NCBI GenBank assembly: GCA_012861695.1
Contig: JAAOOA010000193.1
Coordinates: 712,771 to 776,770 of the forward strand
Source of the DNA: Trematomus loennbergii
Lineage: Eukaryota > Chordata > Actinopteri > Perciformes > Nototheniidae
Direction: 5' to 3'
DNA: 64,000 nucleotides
Every line of letters starts with the position of its first letter. Position 1 is the stretch's first letter. Both the position numbers and the translations under genes were made by a program. The notes under the pieces are model-generated. The model was not told where the DNA came from. It searched no databases and saw only the letters and a program-made list of their open reading frames with translations. Below, piece by piece: positions 32,681-45,759 of this stretch.

Positions 32681-34900
32681 AAACCAAGATGGATTAAGTT
32701 AATTTGTGAGCTTTAGATTTGCTTGTAAGCAGATTGGACAGAACCACGCTAGCTGTTGCCATCTGCGACCAGTGTTTATGCTAAGCTAGGCTAACCACAT
32801 CCTGACACATCCTGTGCTTATCATTCAAATATTGGTATAGAACGTTGGATCGCAGTCAAAAATTGTAATCAAATCAGTAACTTTTGACATAATTAGACCA
32901 GACTTTGTATGCATTATTAGCTAAGGGTCATGGGAGATGTAGTTGTTGTACGTTAGTGAATTTTAAGTTTTATATTTTAGGTTTTTTCAGAAGTTGGACT
33001 GACCCAGGTTTACAGAAATTGGGCTGAGTCCTAGTTATGTACCTATGCTATCTAGTTTTTGGCGATAACACAATTCAGATCAGGGGAAATTGTTTGTGTT
33101 TCTTTACTGATTGGTTGTTTTTCTTTCTAGAAAACTAAATTCTCAATGGTGGTTCTGGTTGGTTTTCACGGATAGTTGTTGCTTGTTTCTCTTAGAATAT
33201 GGACAGAAACTTGTTAGCTTTGCAGACTGATAAAAAGAGAACACTCCATGACAAAATCAGAAATCTATAGAAGTAAAACAGCAGAGCTTTCTTTCTAAAT
33301 ATAAGAAGCATCGGCACTGATTTAACATTAAACTTCGCTACGAGCTTCACCTCTTCTAGCCATCTTTTTTCTTTTTAAAAGAGCGATGCCTGATGGACAC
33401 GTCCCAGTTTTGTCGTCTGTTTTAATTCACACGCTTCGATGTGACGTGATGTAATGAACGATATCAAAATGAAGCACACTTCAAGCACATTTCAGACATT
33501 TAGCTTGTAGCACTCGAGGTGGTTAGCTTCCTGCCAACGTGACGACAAGCATTTGGACCTGTGGATTGTACATTTTTGGTGACTCATTTCAGAAAAAAGA
33601 CACTTATTTGGGGAAATAACGTGAAATGTTGGGAGATTTTTTGGCGTCACGACAAGGATGGCTTAAGTTCACGCCCGTGTGTCGATGTAGCTACTAGACG
33701 AAACATCCAGAAAGTCGTTTTTTCCTTCTGATTGATCTGTTTCCTGTTCCTCAGCTTCCTCTCCTGAGAAATAAATGTACAAATAATGTTTCTGTTTTGT
33801 GTTATGGGGGCGAGTTTGGAGACGGAAGCTCAACTGGAATCACAGTTTTTTGTTTTACACAGACCGACATGTCTGGCACATACAGATTGAAGTGTCTGTT
33901 TGAAACCATTTGACCACATGTGGACTGCATTTTGTGGCAAAGATAAACCAATAACTGTGCCATTTATTCAACTGTTGTTGTTTTTTTGTCCTGGGCAGTT
34001 TAACCTGTACATAGCTGATCGCTTGCCATCTCTGGCTTTTTTTTTTTGTTCGTTCCTGAAAGTCCATCAAAGACTTCTCACATCTGGAGAAATGTGACAC
34101 CGCTGACTGTCGGAGCAGATTCCCCCCGTGCGTTATACCTCGACCTTTTTTGTGGAGTTAAATGCATATGAACTGGGAACTGTGAATGTGTGCATGTGTG
34201 GAATAAGTAAGTGTACCCACAGAAATCCAAACCCATGCAAAGGTGACTCTTTTCAGACTCGTTGGTACCCAAAGGGACGTCTCCAGTTCTGCACGTTCTT
34301 CACCGGCATTATAACAAACGCTCCTGTTGGCGGGCGTTTTCGAGGATTTCCTTCCTCTCGTTGGACTTCTTCTCGGAGCCTCATATCATTTCTCCTCCTT
34401 CCTTCCTGTTCGTCCGTTTTTTTGACAGTGCCATTTTTTTTTTTTTTTCCTCAAAGGGGTTGCATCTCAAAAATGTAATATCTCGTGATGCGCACCAACC
34501 AACCGACCGACTGGTTTCTCTTTATCAACGCACTGTGGTTTAACTCATTAACACCATGCTAACGGCTGTGGACAATCGATGACTTTGGACGAATAATTTT
34601 TTGCCTAACGACACCTCAAACAGACGTGGAAACGGAGGTTGCGTTCAAGAGGGCTTTTTCTTTTCTTTTTCTTTTCTTTTTTGTTATGTTTTTTGGTCTT
34701 TTCTTCCATCGAGACTGGAATCAAGCGTACATGTCAGCTATAGATAATTTAAGTTACTCTGTGTCATGATGTAAAACTGTCTAATTTGGAGAAAAAATGT
34801 AGCTTACTGAAAAATAAAGATTTAGGCACTGTTGACGAGCCACTGTCTCTTTATTTTGGAAGTAAATTTGCCTACTTAGTTTTAATAAATCATGTTTTAA
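32681..34900 (+). other. Type 2 spacer module, UTR-like, copy 2
   Basis: Near-identical to 13431-15635. Differences are mostly a CGATGTGA insertion near 33437 and T-run length changes. Plus-strand AATAAA near 34812-34817. No recognisable coding frame. Confidence 0.4.
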
Positions 34901-35582
34901 AGGTCCCATGGCATGGCCATTTCTACTGATCATATTTCCATTGTTGAGGTCTACTAGAATAGATTTAAATTGTGCAATTTTCCAAACTCACATTGGTTTC
35001 TCATACAGCATCTCTGTATAGTATGTGTATTCACTCACTGTCCTAAACGGCTTGTTGGAGCTCCTGCCCCCCCCTCCCTGTGAGCCCTGTGCTCTGATTG
35101 GTCAGCTCGCCCATTTGTTCTGATGAGTCCAACACCGTTACAGCGGAACATCAGTGATTGTGTTACAATGGCGTTGTTAGCAGCCAGAAAATGACACCAA
35201 TAATGACAAACATGAGAATGCTGCGTGGGCCTGGGTGCCGTGTTGGCGGGACGTTGCGGGGCTCGCTGCTGTGAGGAGCGGACAGTGTGAGCTGGCTTGC
35301 TGCGGGGGATCTGCGAGACAGCGAGACACCGCAAAACCCAGCATGAACCCAGCCCGAGCGCACACACACACACACACACACACCTGCAGCCTGGCTGTGA
35401 GTCTGCGTGTGTGCTCAGAACGAGCCCAGGCCGAGCCCAGGCCGAGCCCCGCCGCGTCTCACCGTCTCAGGCTGAGTTCAGTACTTTGAGGGTTTGTGAC
35501 TCTGCAGACCGTTTATATGCATACAAACCTTCATAACACACAAGGGGACAGGTAATAACCGGAAAAGCATGACATGGGACCT
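34901..35582. mobile_element. TIR DNA element flanked by TTTAA, spacer D (uninterrupted)
   Basis: 682 bp with ends AGGTCCCATG... and ...CATGGGACCT and TTTAA on both sides (34896-34900 and 35583-35587). It includes a (AC)n run at about 35361-35381 absent from copy B. It carries the empty site of the BED/hAT insertion (ATAGTATG near 35018). No transposase frame. Confidence 0.75.
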
Positions 35583-36033
35583 TTTAATCAATTTAACCTT
35601 GAAATTTGACACTGACCCAATATAATTATATATAGAAACTGCAATCAAAAAAAGACAACATGTATTTTTAAAGTTTAATTATGATTGTGTTGGTAGCTCA
35701 TCCCTTAAAACAGAAGCCTCAGATTAATTATAATAAGGAGAAATAGGAAGGATGTATTTCAAGCTTGTTGTAAATCATTTTGGGCAACATTGAGCTTTTT
35801 TCTTATCAACTACGATATGTTAGAAAATGTTTCCAACTTTAATTGACTGAATTTATTAGAAAAGTGGTCTTAACACATGAATACTGTGTAATATATGTTT
35901 GCATTTATATTTAAGAATATAAGATGAGCACAAGTTTAATTTGTGGGCCATATTCCATTATATTTTTTTAATTTGCTGAGGGCCGATTCAAAATTGCCGC
36001 ATTTGGACCCGGGCTGTAGTTTGGTCACCCCTG
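35583..36033 (-). mobile_element. hAT fragment, spacer D
   Basis: Longer version of the fragment at 17340-17393, ending in GTTTGGTCACCCCTG at 36033. The interior is AT-rich without a transposase frame. The opposite terminus is missing, and no 8-bp duplication is seen on the left. Confidence 0.6.
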
Positions 36034-37059
36034 GTGTAAATAGTCTGTGTTACACATTTTAAGCAAGCCATATTCTGACTTGTAACAGGTTTTACCCTTC
36101 TATTTTGAAATCTATGGTTAATTGACCTCATTTACACAAAATCAAACTTAATTTCTGATTTAAAAAAGGCTAAAATATTGAATTATTTTACATATTTTTG
36201 TTGTGTTGCTCTGTTGGAGAAGCCTGTGACCTAAGATTTTCATCGACATAACTACACTGTATGTACGTATGACCAATACAAGCCTTGAACCTTGAATTGG
36301 ACCCCAGAAGACCACGGATGCTGTAAATTTGAATAAAACACAAACCTGATGGAAGTGATCATAAAAAAACTTTGTATACAGGCACTATCGTAGGACAAAC
36401 CTTTAACCAGAGATAAAACATTTGGAAACGGGTCACATTGGCCGAGGACAACAGGGAGGTTAAAGGTAATCTATTATGCAAAATCCACTTTTTCATGTCT
36501 CTTCTACATCACCATGTGTCCCCTCTTCTTCATGTCTCTTCTACATCACATGTGTCCCCTCTGTGTAAAGAGACTCTGAAAGTTTCAGGTCAAAAGATTC
36601 TCTCTTTTTGTCCTGATCCATTTATATAAATAAATATAATAATATATATCCTTATTTTCATCTAAAGTAACAGACAGAGGGTGGATCTCAAGTTACTTAT
36701 TTTTCATTTCCTCCTCCTCGCTCCTCGGTATCACCGGAAGTTGCTTTCTGCGCCATTGAGTAGCGTCGCATCGCCCTTATTGAGAGGCGAATTCCCTCCC
36801 TTTCCGGTGGACCTCATGGGACCTTATTTCGGAAAGATTATGTATTGAAGTCAATGGCGAGAGAAAAGTTATCTTTCGTTCCCGTTTGAATTGTGCCATG
36901 AATTACACATCTGATGTTTGTCAATCTTTCCATGTCAAAAAAGTCACAGTTTTTCGTAAAACTGTTGAAATATAAGACTATGAAAAATACGCAACTAGAA
37001 AGACTAAAATCCCAGAGTCGCGTAAGTGATGTCATAATTGTTTTCCTCCACTAAATATA
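36034..37059. other. Type 2 spacer, 3' part, copy 2
   Basis: Counterpart of 17394-18417. It holds the partial TTAAAGG-type repeat, the ETS core CACCGGAAGTTG at 36732-36743 with a YY1 site broken by a small deletion (CGCCATTGAG), and the inverted copy of type 1 sequence with the unoccupied MITE site at 36843-36850. Confidence 0.45.
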
Positions 37060-37200
37060 AGGACAATATAATAGGACTTACTAAACTCACTAAACTACTG
37101 GTGTTTTAGTAAGCTGGGACACGACCACATTTCAGGGAATTTGCATGTGCCAAACATATTTAAATGAAGAGACATCTACACCACCTGACGAAATGTGAGC
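37060..37200 (-). mobile_element. L2-a LINE remnant (about 140 bp), before unit E
   Basis: Only the two ends of the copy C remnant remain: ATATAAGGACAATATAAT at the left and the GTGTTTTAGTAAGCTGGG 5' part. A short TACTAAACTCACTAAAC filler near 37080-37095 lies between. About 450 bp has been deleted. Confidence 0.65.
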
Positions 37201-37954
37201 AGGGTTTACTGAAAGAGCTGCATCAGCTAAAAGGCTTTCACATGTTCTTCTGGAAAAGAAAATCTGAATTTATTTTTCTTGAAAATGAATCAAATGCAAA
37301 TATCTTTTTCAGACTTGAATTAATAGATATTTTTATAATAAAAAAACAAAAGACTGAGATTTTCACTTTTTTCCTCTTATCTCTTTTATTAACAAGAAAA
37401 CCCCAACATTTTATTTTGTACAGACATGTAAATGTGGCACTCATCTCACATCTTGAAAATAGAAACACAATTTATTACAAACTCAACCTGTTTGCCTTTG
37501 AATGTGTTTTATTTCCTTCTTCAAACTTTCATTATGCATTCAACACATTGAGACTTAGTCAAAAAAAAAGACCTTGAAAATAAAATAGGAGGTGCTTTCT
37601 CTCTCTCATGCTTTACAAGAGAAACAACAACATACAAATAAATCAATATCGATATTCAACAAATATTTAGAGCAAAGTTTACATTTCCATGCAGAGAAAT
37701 ATGAGTTGAGGTTAACAGAAATCCTCCTGAGCAGTGACAGCCTCCATGGCTAAACAGACACAGGAAGGAGCGCCGCCTAAAAAGAAACTCCAACATCTAC
37801 AGAACAACTCATGAGAAGATGTTAAAGCACATCCCATAATGTTTGATTGACAGCTGATCTCTGTGCAGTGAAGACATGAACAATCAGCTCTCAGCAACAA
37901 AGATGGACACACAATGAGTTTAAGAAGTAGAAGAGTTCCTCAAATGACTTCAGG
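37201..37954 (-). other. TRIM copy E 3' flank / putative 3' UTR
   Basis: Same block; the 84-codon frame is interrupted here by two extra A's near 37780 and one lost T near 37901. Confidence 0.5.
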
Positions 37955-39603
37955 CTATTTCAGTTTACAAAACTCAGCTGTGGTTCCATGATAAAGATAA
38001 ACTCCAGCATGTAGCGGCTGAGTGAATGTGGTCTGGACTCTGTGGAGGAGAGTCATGGTTTCAGAGATGCTGTAGAAGGACAGAACACCTGCTCTGTGAT
38101 CCAGGTACACTCCTACTCTGGAGGACTGAGGACCTGAGACGGGAGTGCTGATACTGTTGTAACGAAATGAATAGCTGTTTTGCCCACACTCTAAGGACCA
38201 AGATTTGTCATTGTTTCCAATAAACATTCTTCCCCCCTCCCTGCTCTGCTGATATTCTTGTATGCGACTGCTACATGAACTCTTACCCCTCTCCGCTCCA
38301 CCTCCCAGTAACAACGTCCAGTCAGACTCTCTCTACTCAGGACCTGAGGCCATTCAGTGAATCTGTCTGTGTGACGAGAATAAGACTGATGTTGTTTCAT
38401 GAATGTTGCTTTTCTGCTCCCCTCAGATAATAACAGCCACATGTGTGCTGTGTTTGGATACAGAGTGATCTCCTGTGAATATTTGAAGAACCCAGCTCTG
38501 GTGGTGGGCTCTGCTGCTGACAGTAAAACATCCACTTCAGTTGGTGAGACGTTTGTCCATTCCTCTCTCAGGACGTCCTGTAGTTTGTCTCTGACTGCTG
38601 ACAGGGCCGCCGTCACGTCCTCAAAGTAGCTCAGAGGACGGATGTTGATGCTGGATGAGTGTGTAGGTTCACTGAGGGCTGACAGTGAGGGGTAGCTGTG
38701 CAGAAACTGGTTGTGATCCTCTGTGTGAGACAGCAGCTTCAGCTCAGCGTCTCTCCTCTTCAGCTCAGCCATCTCCTGCTCCAGCTTCTCCTGAAGCTCT
38801 TTGACTCGACTCACTTCACTCTTCTGCTGGGATCTGACCTGCTGCTTCACATCAGAGCTTCTTTTCTCCATGAAGGATCAGCTCAGTGAACATCTTCTCA
38901 CTGTCCTCCACTGCTTTATCAGCAGAGCCATTGACGGCCTCCACCTCCTGCTGAAGCAGCTTCACCTCCTTCTCTCTGTCCTGGATCTCTGCTGGATGTT
39001 TAGTCGACTCCACTCCAGCTCTCTCTGCCTCTCAGTCCTCTCTGCTGCAGCTGACACTGTGTCGTGGCCTTTATGTTCGTCCACAGAGCAGAGATAACAG
39101 ATACACTGCTGATCAGTGCGGCAGAACATCTTCATCACCTCGTCGTGACGAGAGCAGATGTTCTCCTGGAGCTTCTTGGAGGGCTCCACCAGCTTGTGTT
39201 TTTTAAACGTAGCTGCGTCATAATGAGGCTGGAGGTGTTTGTCACAATAAGAGGCCAGACACTGCAGACAGGACTTACAGGCTCTCAGTTTTCTCCCAGT
39301 GCAGACATCACAGGCCACATCTTCAGCTCCAGCATAGCATGATCAGCAGGAGCAGCTTGGAGTCCAGTCTTCTTCAGCTCATCCACTAAATCTGCTAACA
39401 TGGTGCTTTCAGCAGACAGGCCTCGGTGTGAAGCTCTTTCTACACTGAGGGCAGCTGTAGACTAGTTCTCCATCCCAGTGGTGTTTGATACAGTCCATGC
39501 AGTAGCTGTGTCCACAGGGAATAGTGACCGGATCCTTCAGTAGATCCAGACAGATGGAACAAGAGATGGTTTCCCGGTCCAGCTGAACTCCTCCCTGTGC
39601 CAT
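37955..39603 (-). pseudogene. TRIM16-like / finTRIM-like gene, copy E (alpha type, frameshifted)
   Basis: The RING is open from 39603 to 39420 with all ligands. A short deletion near 39412 and a base lost near 39339 break the link to the B-boxes, which read from 39318 to about 39060. A lost T near 38986 and a 2-bp loss near 38872 fall in the first coiled coil. From 38871 the second coiled coil, PRY (NTAHMWLLLSEGSRKAT) and the first SPRY strands are open to about 38240, the longest clean 3' half in the array. SPRY ends at the TAG at 37955. The SPRY loop reads GRMFIGNNDKSW. Confidence 0.86.
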
Positions 39604-40084
39604 CTCACCTCTCAGTGATAGTTACGGACTGCAGACAGAAGGTAAAATATCCACTTTCTCTGAACAGAAACAATCTCTGACGGACACAAATCTCCTGTCC
39701 TCCTGCTTTTGCTCACTCAATGCAGAGAATGAGGAAACAGCTTTCTCATTTAACATGTTGCTTGTTACTTGCTGCCAACCTTTGAAGGGGAGGGAACATT
39801 CAAATCCTTGATAGGGTGTAGCTCACTGTGTTTAGGAGCAGGAAGCAAGGCGAACGGGTTTAGGCAGGGTGTGTTATCTGTCATTAACAAGCAATAAGAG
39901 TATTTAGACATAAAGCTATACATATCATCAATTTTCTTCAGATCTCCAAGTAAAGTTAATGTTCTTTCCTAAAAATAATAAAATCATATGTGCTGTTTAT
40001 TTTATTACCATGTGCTTGCCTCTTTATTTAAAACCTGTTCACATTTGGGGGTAAATTCCTTAATGTAACTATAGACTCTAGACT
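39604..40084. other. TRIM copy E 5' flank
   Basis: Alpha-type upstream block; AGCTGCAATAAGAG is shortened to AGCAATAAGAG near 39891. No gene is seen. Confidence 0.4.
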
Positions 40085-41098
40085 CTGGAAAGAGTAGTCG
40101 CGGCCAACTCCATCTGCACATGTCCAGCAATGAGCTCTATGAGCCCCTCCAATCCGGCTTCAGACTTGATCACAGCACGGAGACCGCCCTCATCAAGATC
40201 ATCAACGATCTCCTCATTGCTGCTGACTCTGGCCGCCTCAGCATCCTCATCCTCCTGGACCTCTCTGCAGCGTCCATCTCCCACACCATCCTCCTCAACC
40301 GCCTATCTGACCTCCTCGGTGTCACTGGCACCGCCCTCTCCTGGCTCACATCCTACCTCCACAACAGGGAACAGTTTGTTACCATCAATGGCTCGAATTC
40401 CCCCCCAGCCCCAGTCAATCATGGTGTCCCCCAAGGCTCTGTGCTTGCCCCCTCCTGTTCACCATTTACATGCTCCCCTCGGCCAGATCATCCGCCATCA
40501 CAGACTCAACTTCCACTGCTATGCTGATGATACCCAAATCTATCTCAGCTCTACTCCATCCTCCCAGCTCCCCCCTCAGTCCCTTGTCAACTGCCTGCAC
40601 GAAATAAAAACCTGGATGTCATCAAATTTCCTCAAGCTTAACAGCAAGAAACAGAGATCATGATTGTGGCACCCAAGGCGCTGCCCGGAAGGTTGGTGAC
40701 TTCATCCTCGAGGGTGACGGGCTCCATCTCCCATCTCCTGAAGTCTGCAACCTGGGTGTCATCTTTGACTCCACCCTTTCCTTCCATTCCCACGTCAAGT
40801 CCGTCACCAAATCAGCTCTTTCCAGCCAAAGAACATTGCCAGACTCCAACCGTCACTCTCGGAGTCTGTTGCTGAAAACCCTAGTAGTACATGCATTTGT
40901 CACCTCCCGCTTGGACTATTGCAATGGTGTCCTGGACAGGCTCCAGTATGCACATCACTCCCACCTCATCCACCTCCACTGGCTGCCGGTCAAGTCCCGC
41001 ATTTCCTACAAAAATCCTCCTCCTCACCTACAAGTCCCTCCATGCCCATGCCCCCACTACTTATCGGACCTCCTCCGCCCTCATGCCCCACCCAGGAA
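40085..41098 (+). mobile_element. L2-b LINE RT fragment, unit E
   Basis: Alpha-type, with the same AASISH deletion of motif [10 protein letters not shown] present, and frameshifts near 40455, 40650, 40685 and 40720. It ends at the TRIM-derived fusion. Confidence 0.85.
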
Positions 41099-41205
41099 CC
41101 TGCAGAACCTCCTTCTCTCTGTCCTGGATTATCTGCTGTATGTTTTGTTGACTCCCTCCAGCTCTCTTTGCCTCTCAGTCCTTTCTGCTGCAGCTGACAC
41201 TGTGG
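41099..41205 (-). pseudogene. TRIM coiled-coil fragment fused to L2-b, unit E
   Basis: The same junction as in unit C, with extra changes (GGATTATCTGCTGTATG, TTTTGTTGACTCC), so the scar is older than the C/E/F separation. Confidence 0.75.
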
Positions 41206-41692
41206 CTGCATCTCACTTCTCTTATTTTTCATTTCCTCGCTCCTCGGTATCACCGGAAGTTGATTTGTCGGCGCCATATTGAGTAGCGTCCCAGTGCCCT
41301 TATGTGTATATACACTGTGTTTTGTTTCAATTCATGTATCATCTAGTTAAAAATATGTGATATATCTGAAGAACAAAGTGGACAATCCAATGAATGTTAA
41401 TCTAACTGGGTTTTGATAGATAACATATCTATTTTTCTTCTCTCAATAATTTCCATTCTATTGTGCACTCTAATCAATATGAATCAAACTATTGTTCGTT
41501 ATACATTTTAAGAATGGCGTTTATCTTTTTTGATTATGAGTTCTATTTTATTTTATTTATTTGGGTCTACAACAGATGATACACATGTTTATGTCAGTAA
41601 ATGTGTACTAACAGAGGCGGGGGTGTTGCTAGGGCTGCTGTCAGACGATCACCGGTGCGGAGTCATCACAAACGAACGTCGCTTCACGTGTA
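41206..41692. other. Type 1 spacer, 5' part, copy E
   Basis: Counterpart of 23007-23493; it carries the ETS/YY1 pair. No coding similarity. Confidence 0.35.
41251..41281 (-). promoter_or_regulatory. ETS + YY1 motif pair upstream of TRIM copy E
   Basis: CACCGGAAGTTG at 41251-41262 and CGGCGCCATATTG at 41269-41281, about 1.65 kb upstream of the copy E start codon. Function inferred from motif pairing only. Confidence 0.3.
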
Positions 41693-44246
41693 TGGGCTCA
41701 GAACAGTTTCATAATACACACATGCACACAGAAGGATTCACACTTGTATTTCATGATCCGCAAAAGGATTCACACTTGTATTTCCGGATCCACACTTGTG
41801 TTTTTCAATGCACACACAAATGTGTTCCGTTTCATATTCATGTAAATAAAATTCAAATACAGAAAAAAGTTTTACATATGTATTTTTGATCCTCACATAT
41901 TTGTTTTCCGTTTAAAACCGCTGCACCTACAAACACAACCCACTTTCTGTGCATGGATCGCTGTGCATTCGTGTGTGGGTTTTTTGAGACTCCCCTGACG
42001 GTCACCCGATTCGTACTTGTAATTTGTTCTATCTATAGCCAATCAGATGTCTCCTCAATTCTAAGCCAATCACATGAGCGCGTCCCCACGAGGGTATGAT
42101 TTATTGCGTTCATGACACTTACGCATTTTGCGCTGTCCGGAGCTGGGTTTCCGCGGACAGAATTTATTTTTATTTTTTTTTTTTAACAACTTTATTTTTC
42201 AGTTTTTCACAAATACAGTATGTCCAATATTTATGACAAAAAGTTGCAAACCCCCAAATCCCACCCCCCTCCCCCTCCAGGTGGTATTCCCCAGTGAATA
42301 GACAAACATACGACAAAAATAAATGAATTGTCATAGAAATCAAATATAAAAAATATATAAATACAGGTAAAATAAATGAAAAAAAAATTGAAATAGACCA
42401 AAATAAACACATACAACAAAAATAATGACGATAGACAGTATACGAGTAAATAATCAGATATAAAACATCACACACATAACCCAAACAAACATTTAGTTTA
42501 TGTTATTCTTATTGCCAGTCTTCTAAACCCTTAGTGTGACAAGGTACGTAACAACTTCAAGCCCACAACTAAGGACCCCAGAGTGTCCAGGTCAATAGTC
42601 AAAGAAAATGCACAGTGAATCAGGTGAGGGAAAGGCCTCTAACATGGGTAATAAATAGCGACCAAGTTTTGTCGTATTTGTCAACTAAACCGCGCACTGC
42701 ATATCTCAATTTTTCCAAGTCCAACCCAAGCATCACTTCCCTGATCCAATGAATATAGGAAGGGGGATTTTTTCCTTCCAATTTAGCAGTATGAGACGGC
42801 GGGCATGCAACGACGCATAGGCAACCGCATTTTTGTGGAGGGAGGAGAACCCTAGTCCAGTGTCAACAGTTCCAAAAATAGCTGTTTGAGGGTTGGGATA
42901 GTATCCTGCCAGATATTGCAGAAAGTGACCGAAACACAGAAGCCCAGAAACTGCTTAATGACGGACATGACCAGAACATATGCCCCAGGGAGACAGGGGA
43001 ATAATGACACCTGGGACAGGTTGGAGCGACACTGGGAAAGATCTTAGCTAGTCTGTCGTTGGAGTAATGTAGTCGGTGTACTACCTTAAATTGGATTAAT
43101 CCATGTCTAATACAGGGACAGAATTATTTTACCGGACAAATTTGAAACTTACCGGTCATGTTTCAATAATAACAAGAAGAAGAATTGTGTAGCAGAGTTT
43201 CCGTTAGCAGGTAATTACCGGACTATGACCGGATATGGCTAATAACACGGGAGTAAGGATCCTCTCTTTTTCTCTCCCTCCCTCTCTCCTGACAGCCCGT
43301 CAGTTTCTCATGCAGCTTGCTAAAACTTCACTCGCGTTTATGTCCATATCGATCAGATCCAGCTCTCCTGTTCGGCCTTTATAGAGAGCACCGATCAAAC
43401 TATTAGGAGTGAATATCGGCCGATAATGACCGGCGGGGCTCCCCCCGTTGACAGTTCACTGTCTAGCTCTGGCTTCGTAGTGCACTGATCGATTAGGGCT
43501 AAGCTAACCTGTAGCTGCTCCCTCCACACTCACAACAACTTCATACAGACATAAATAAAGCAGCTGTATTCGCCATACAGGAAACACACATTTAAAACGG
43601 TTTTGCCTGCCGTTTTTATGTACACAAGCATTCATTAATGGTTCGGAAAGTGGCACTGTACCTTAATAATATAAAGGCTTGTATTTGCGTGCATTTCCTG
43701 CTCGGAAAGTGGCAATGTACTGAGAGTGGAGGTGTCCTGAGATTAGCGCCTGCAGGCAGGCTCCATGGACCTGTCAGCTCCGGACAGCGCAAAAATGCGT
43801 ACATGAAGCGCTACGTCATGAACGCAAGAAATCTACCCTCGTGGGGGCGCGCTCATGTGATTGGCTTAGAATTGAGGAGACATCTGATTGGCTATAGATA
43901 GAAAAAATTACAAGTACGAATCGGGTGACCGTCAGGGGAGTCTCAAAAAACCCACACACGAATGCACAGCGATCCATGCACAGAAAGCGGTTTGTGTTTG
44001 TAGGTGCAGCGGTTTTAAACAAATATGTGAGGATCAAAAATACATATACAAAAAAATACATATACAAAACTTTTTTCTGTATTTGGATTTTATTTACATG
44101 TATATGAAACGGAACACATTTGTGTGTGCATTGACAAACACAAGTGTGGATCCGGAAACACAAGTGTGAATCCTTTTGCGGATCATGAAATACAAGTGTG
44201 AATCCTTCTGTGTGCATGTGTGTATTATGAGACTGTTCTGAGCCCA
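41693..44246. mobile_element. Foldback element FB1, spacer E, with L1 insertion
   Basis: The same long-TIR element as at 4814-6408, with TA flanks, split by an L1 copy at 42171-43115. Without the insert it is closest to the spacer A copy; both have the duplicated TACATATACAAAA block. Confidence 0.75.
42171..43115 (-). mobile_element. 5'-truncated L1-clade LINE inserted in FB1
   Basis: About 945 bp, minus strand. Its A-rich tail appears as a T-run at 42171-42184. The target duplication is GGACAGAATTTATTTT (42155-42170) against the same sequence one T shorter at 43116-43130. The minus-strand reading near 43080-42880 gives FKVVHRLHYSNDRLAK and then CPRCHYSPVSLGHMFWSCP, the C-terminal zinc-knuckle-like region of fish L1/Tx1 ORF2. 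A frameshift follows near 42900. RT and endonuclease are absent. Confidence 0.85.
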
Positions 44247-44388
44247 TAAAAAAGTCTTACTTCACAGTTTACGGCAAAACATTTCTTTTTTTTACTTGCA
44301 AAATTATCTTTTAAATTGACAAACATCATATGTGTAATTCGTGGCACAATTCAAACGGGATCGATTTCTCTCGCCATTGACTTAAATA

Positions 44389-44546
44389 CAGGGGCGGACT
44401 GGGACTAAAAATCAGCCCGAGAAACTCGACCGGCCCAACTCGGTACCGCTAGTCAATTGTCAACGAGGGGGGGGGGGTTCTAGTGAATTGTCCGACCGGC
44501 CCACTTCGGTACCGGCCCGGTATTCCCAATGGCCAGTCCGCCCCTG
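44389..44546. mobile_element. hAT-type MITE, spacer E
   Basis: Same element and site as in spacer A, with CTTAAATA / CTTCAATA flanks. Confidence 0.85.
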
Positions 44547-44956
44547 CTTCAATACATAATTTTTCCGAAATTCCCATGGAGGTCCACCAGAAAGGGAGGG
44601 ACTTCGCCCTTAGCCTTATTGTTTTTGCAAAGCATATCTGTTGGGTCTCTGCTCTGATTAGCTCGTAAACTGATCTTTGTTTTGACATTGTGACGTCATT
44701 GTGTGTGTTATGGCCACAGAGAAATGGACGTGTGTTGCAATAATTGTACAGAATGAACGGCTGTAGTTAGCCACCTGTTGGAGTTGTTGGAGAAATACTG
44801 TTGTATTACTGGCGTTTACTGTTGTAAACGCCATTAAGATCCTTTAAAGATTTCTCCTCTGATAGTCGACACAGGAAAAACACAGACAGAGAGTACAGCA
44901 TTGTCATGGCAAACATCGTGTCTTCGTTTTTCATTCAGGACGGTCATCATTTAGAG
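44547..44956 (+). other. Type 1 spacer sequence, copy E
   Basis: Counterpart of 6709-7116, including the coding-like stretch interrupted by the hAT. No gene recognised. Confidence 0.35.
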
Positions 44957-45539
44957 CACATGTGTCAAACTCAAGGCCCGGGGGCCAAATCAGGCCCTTG
45001 TTGGATTTAATTTCGGCCCGCAGGATAATTCTTATTACTATTAGATCTGGCCCACCGGTATATTGCACGCACACCTTCACTCAATCCTGAGGGTCTCCTC
45101 AGCTCAGAGCCTGACCCCAAACATTGATGAACTTGCACCCAAGATGAGATGCCAAGTATCTGGCTTGAACTAGCATCACAGAGTAGCACACTGAGTTTCA
45201 ATGGATGTTTCCTTCTGCACTTTCTTTCTTGAGACAACAGGGCATGTTTGGTTTTTTCTTTGAGGGAAATAGTTTTTTTGAAGCTGTTGTTGGCCTGTGG
45301 GAAAATGTAATCATAAGAAATGACTCTGCAGATAGAGCCATAAGAAATTAATGCAACTGATTATTTAATGTTTAATGTTGTTTTTATGGGCAATAATTTA
45401 AGCTTTGTTAGTTCCATGTTTAATATGTGCAATAAGTTCATTTCAATAAGTTTTGCAATAAACATTGAACCAGTCCGGCCCTCGACAAGTAGCGATTTAT
45501 TTATTTCGGCCCACTGTGTATTTGAGTTTGACACCCTTG
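44957..45539. mobile_element. hAT element (~580 bp), spacer E
   Basis: Same insertion site as in spacer A, with ATTTAGAG / CTTTAGAG flanks. The right terminus has one substitution (GACACCCTTG). Confidence 0.85.
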
Positions 45540-45759
45540 CTTTAGAGCCTCCACATCCTCAAAGTTCAATAACAGATGCTGTTGGAGGTCTTTCTGATGG
45601 AGATCCAGCACAAATGAATATTTTCTCTGTACATTTAGAGGATTAGTGTGATTCCAACAGAGAAAGGATACTGCCGCACTGGAGTCTTTTCTATAGAAAA
45701 GGGCGCTCAAATATATTAAAACATATGTACAATATGTTGGATGTTTATGTTTATTTTAG

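Noticed and set aside
42170..42484. 104-codon hydrophobic minus-strand frame
   Set aside because: It lies in the AT-rich 3' UTR of the inserted L1; its hydrophobicity comes from A/T-rich codons.
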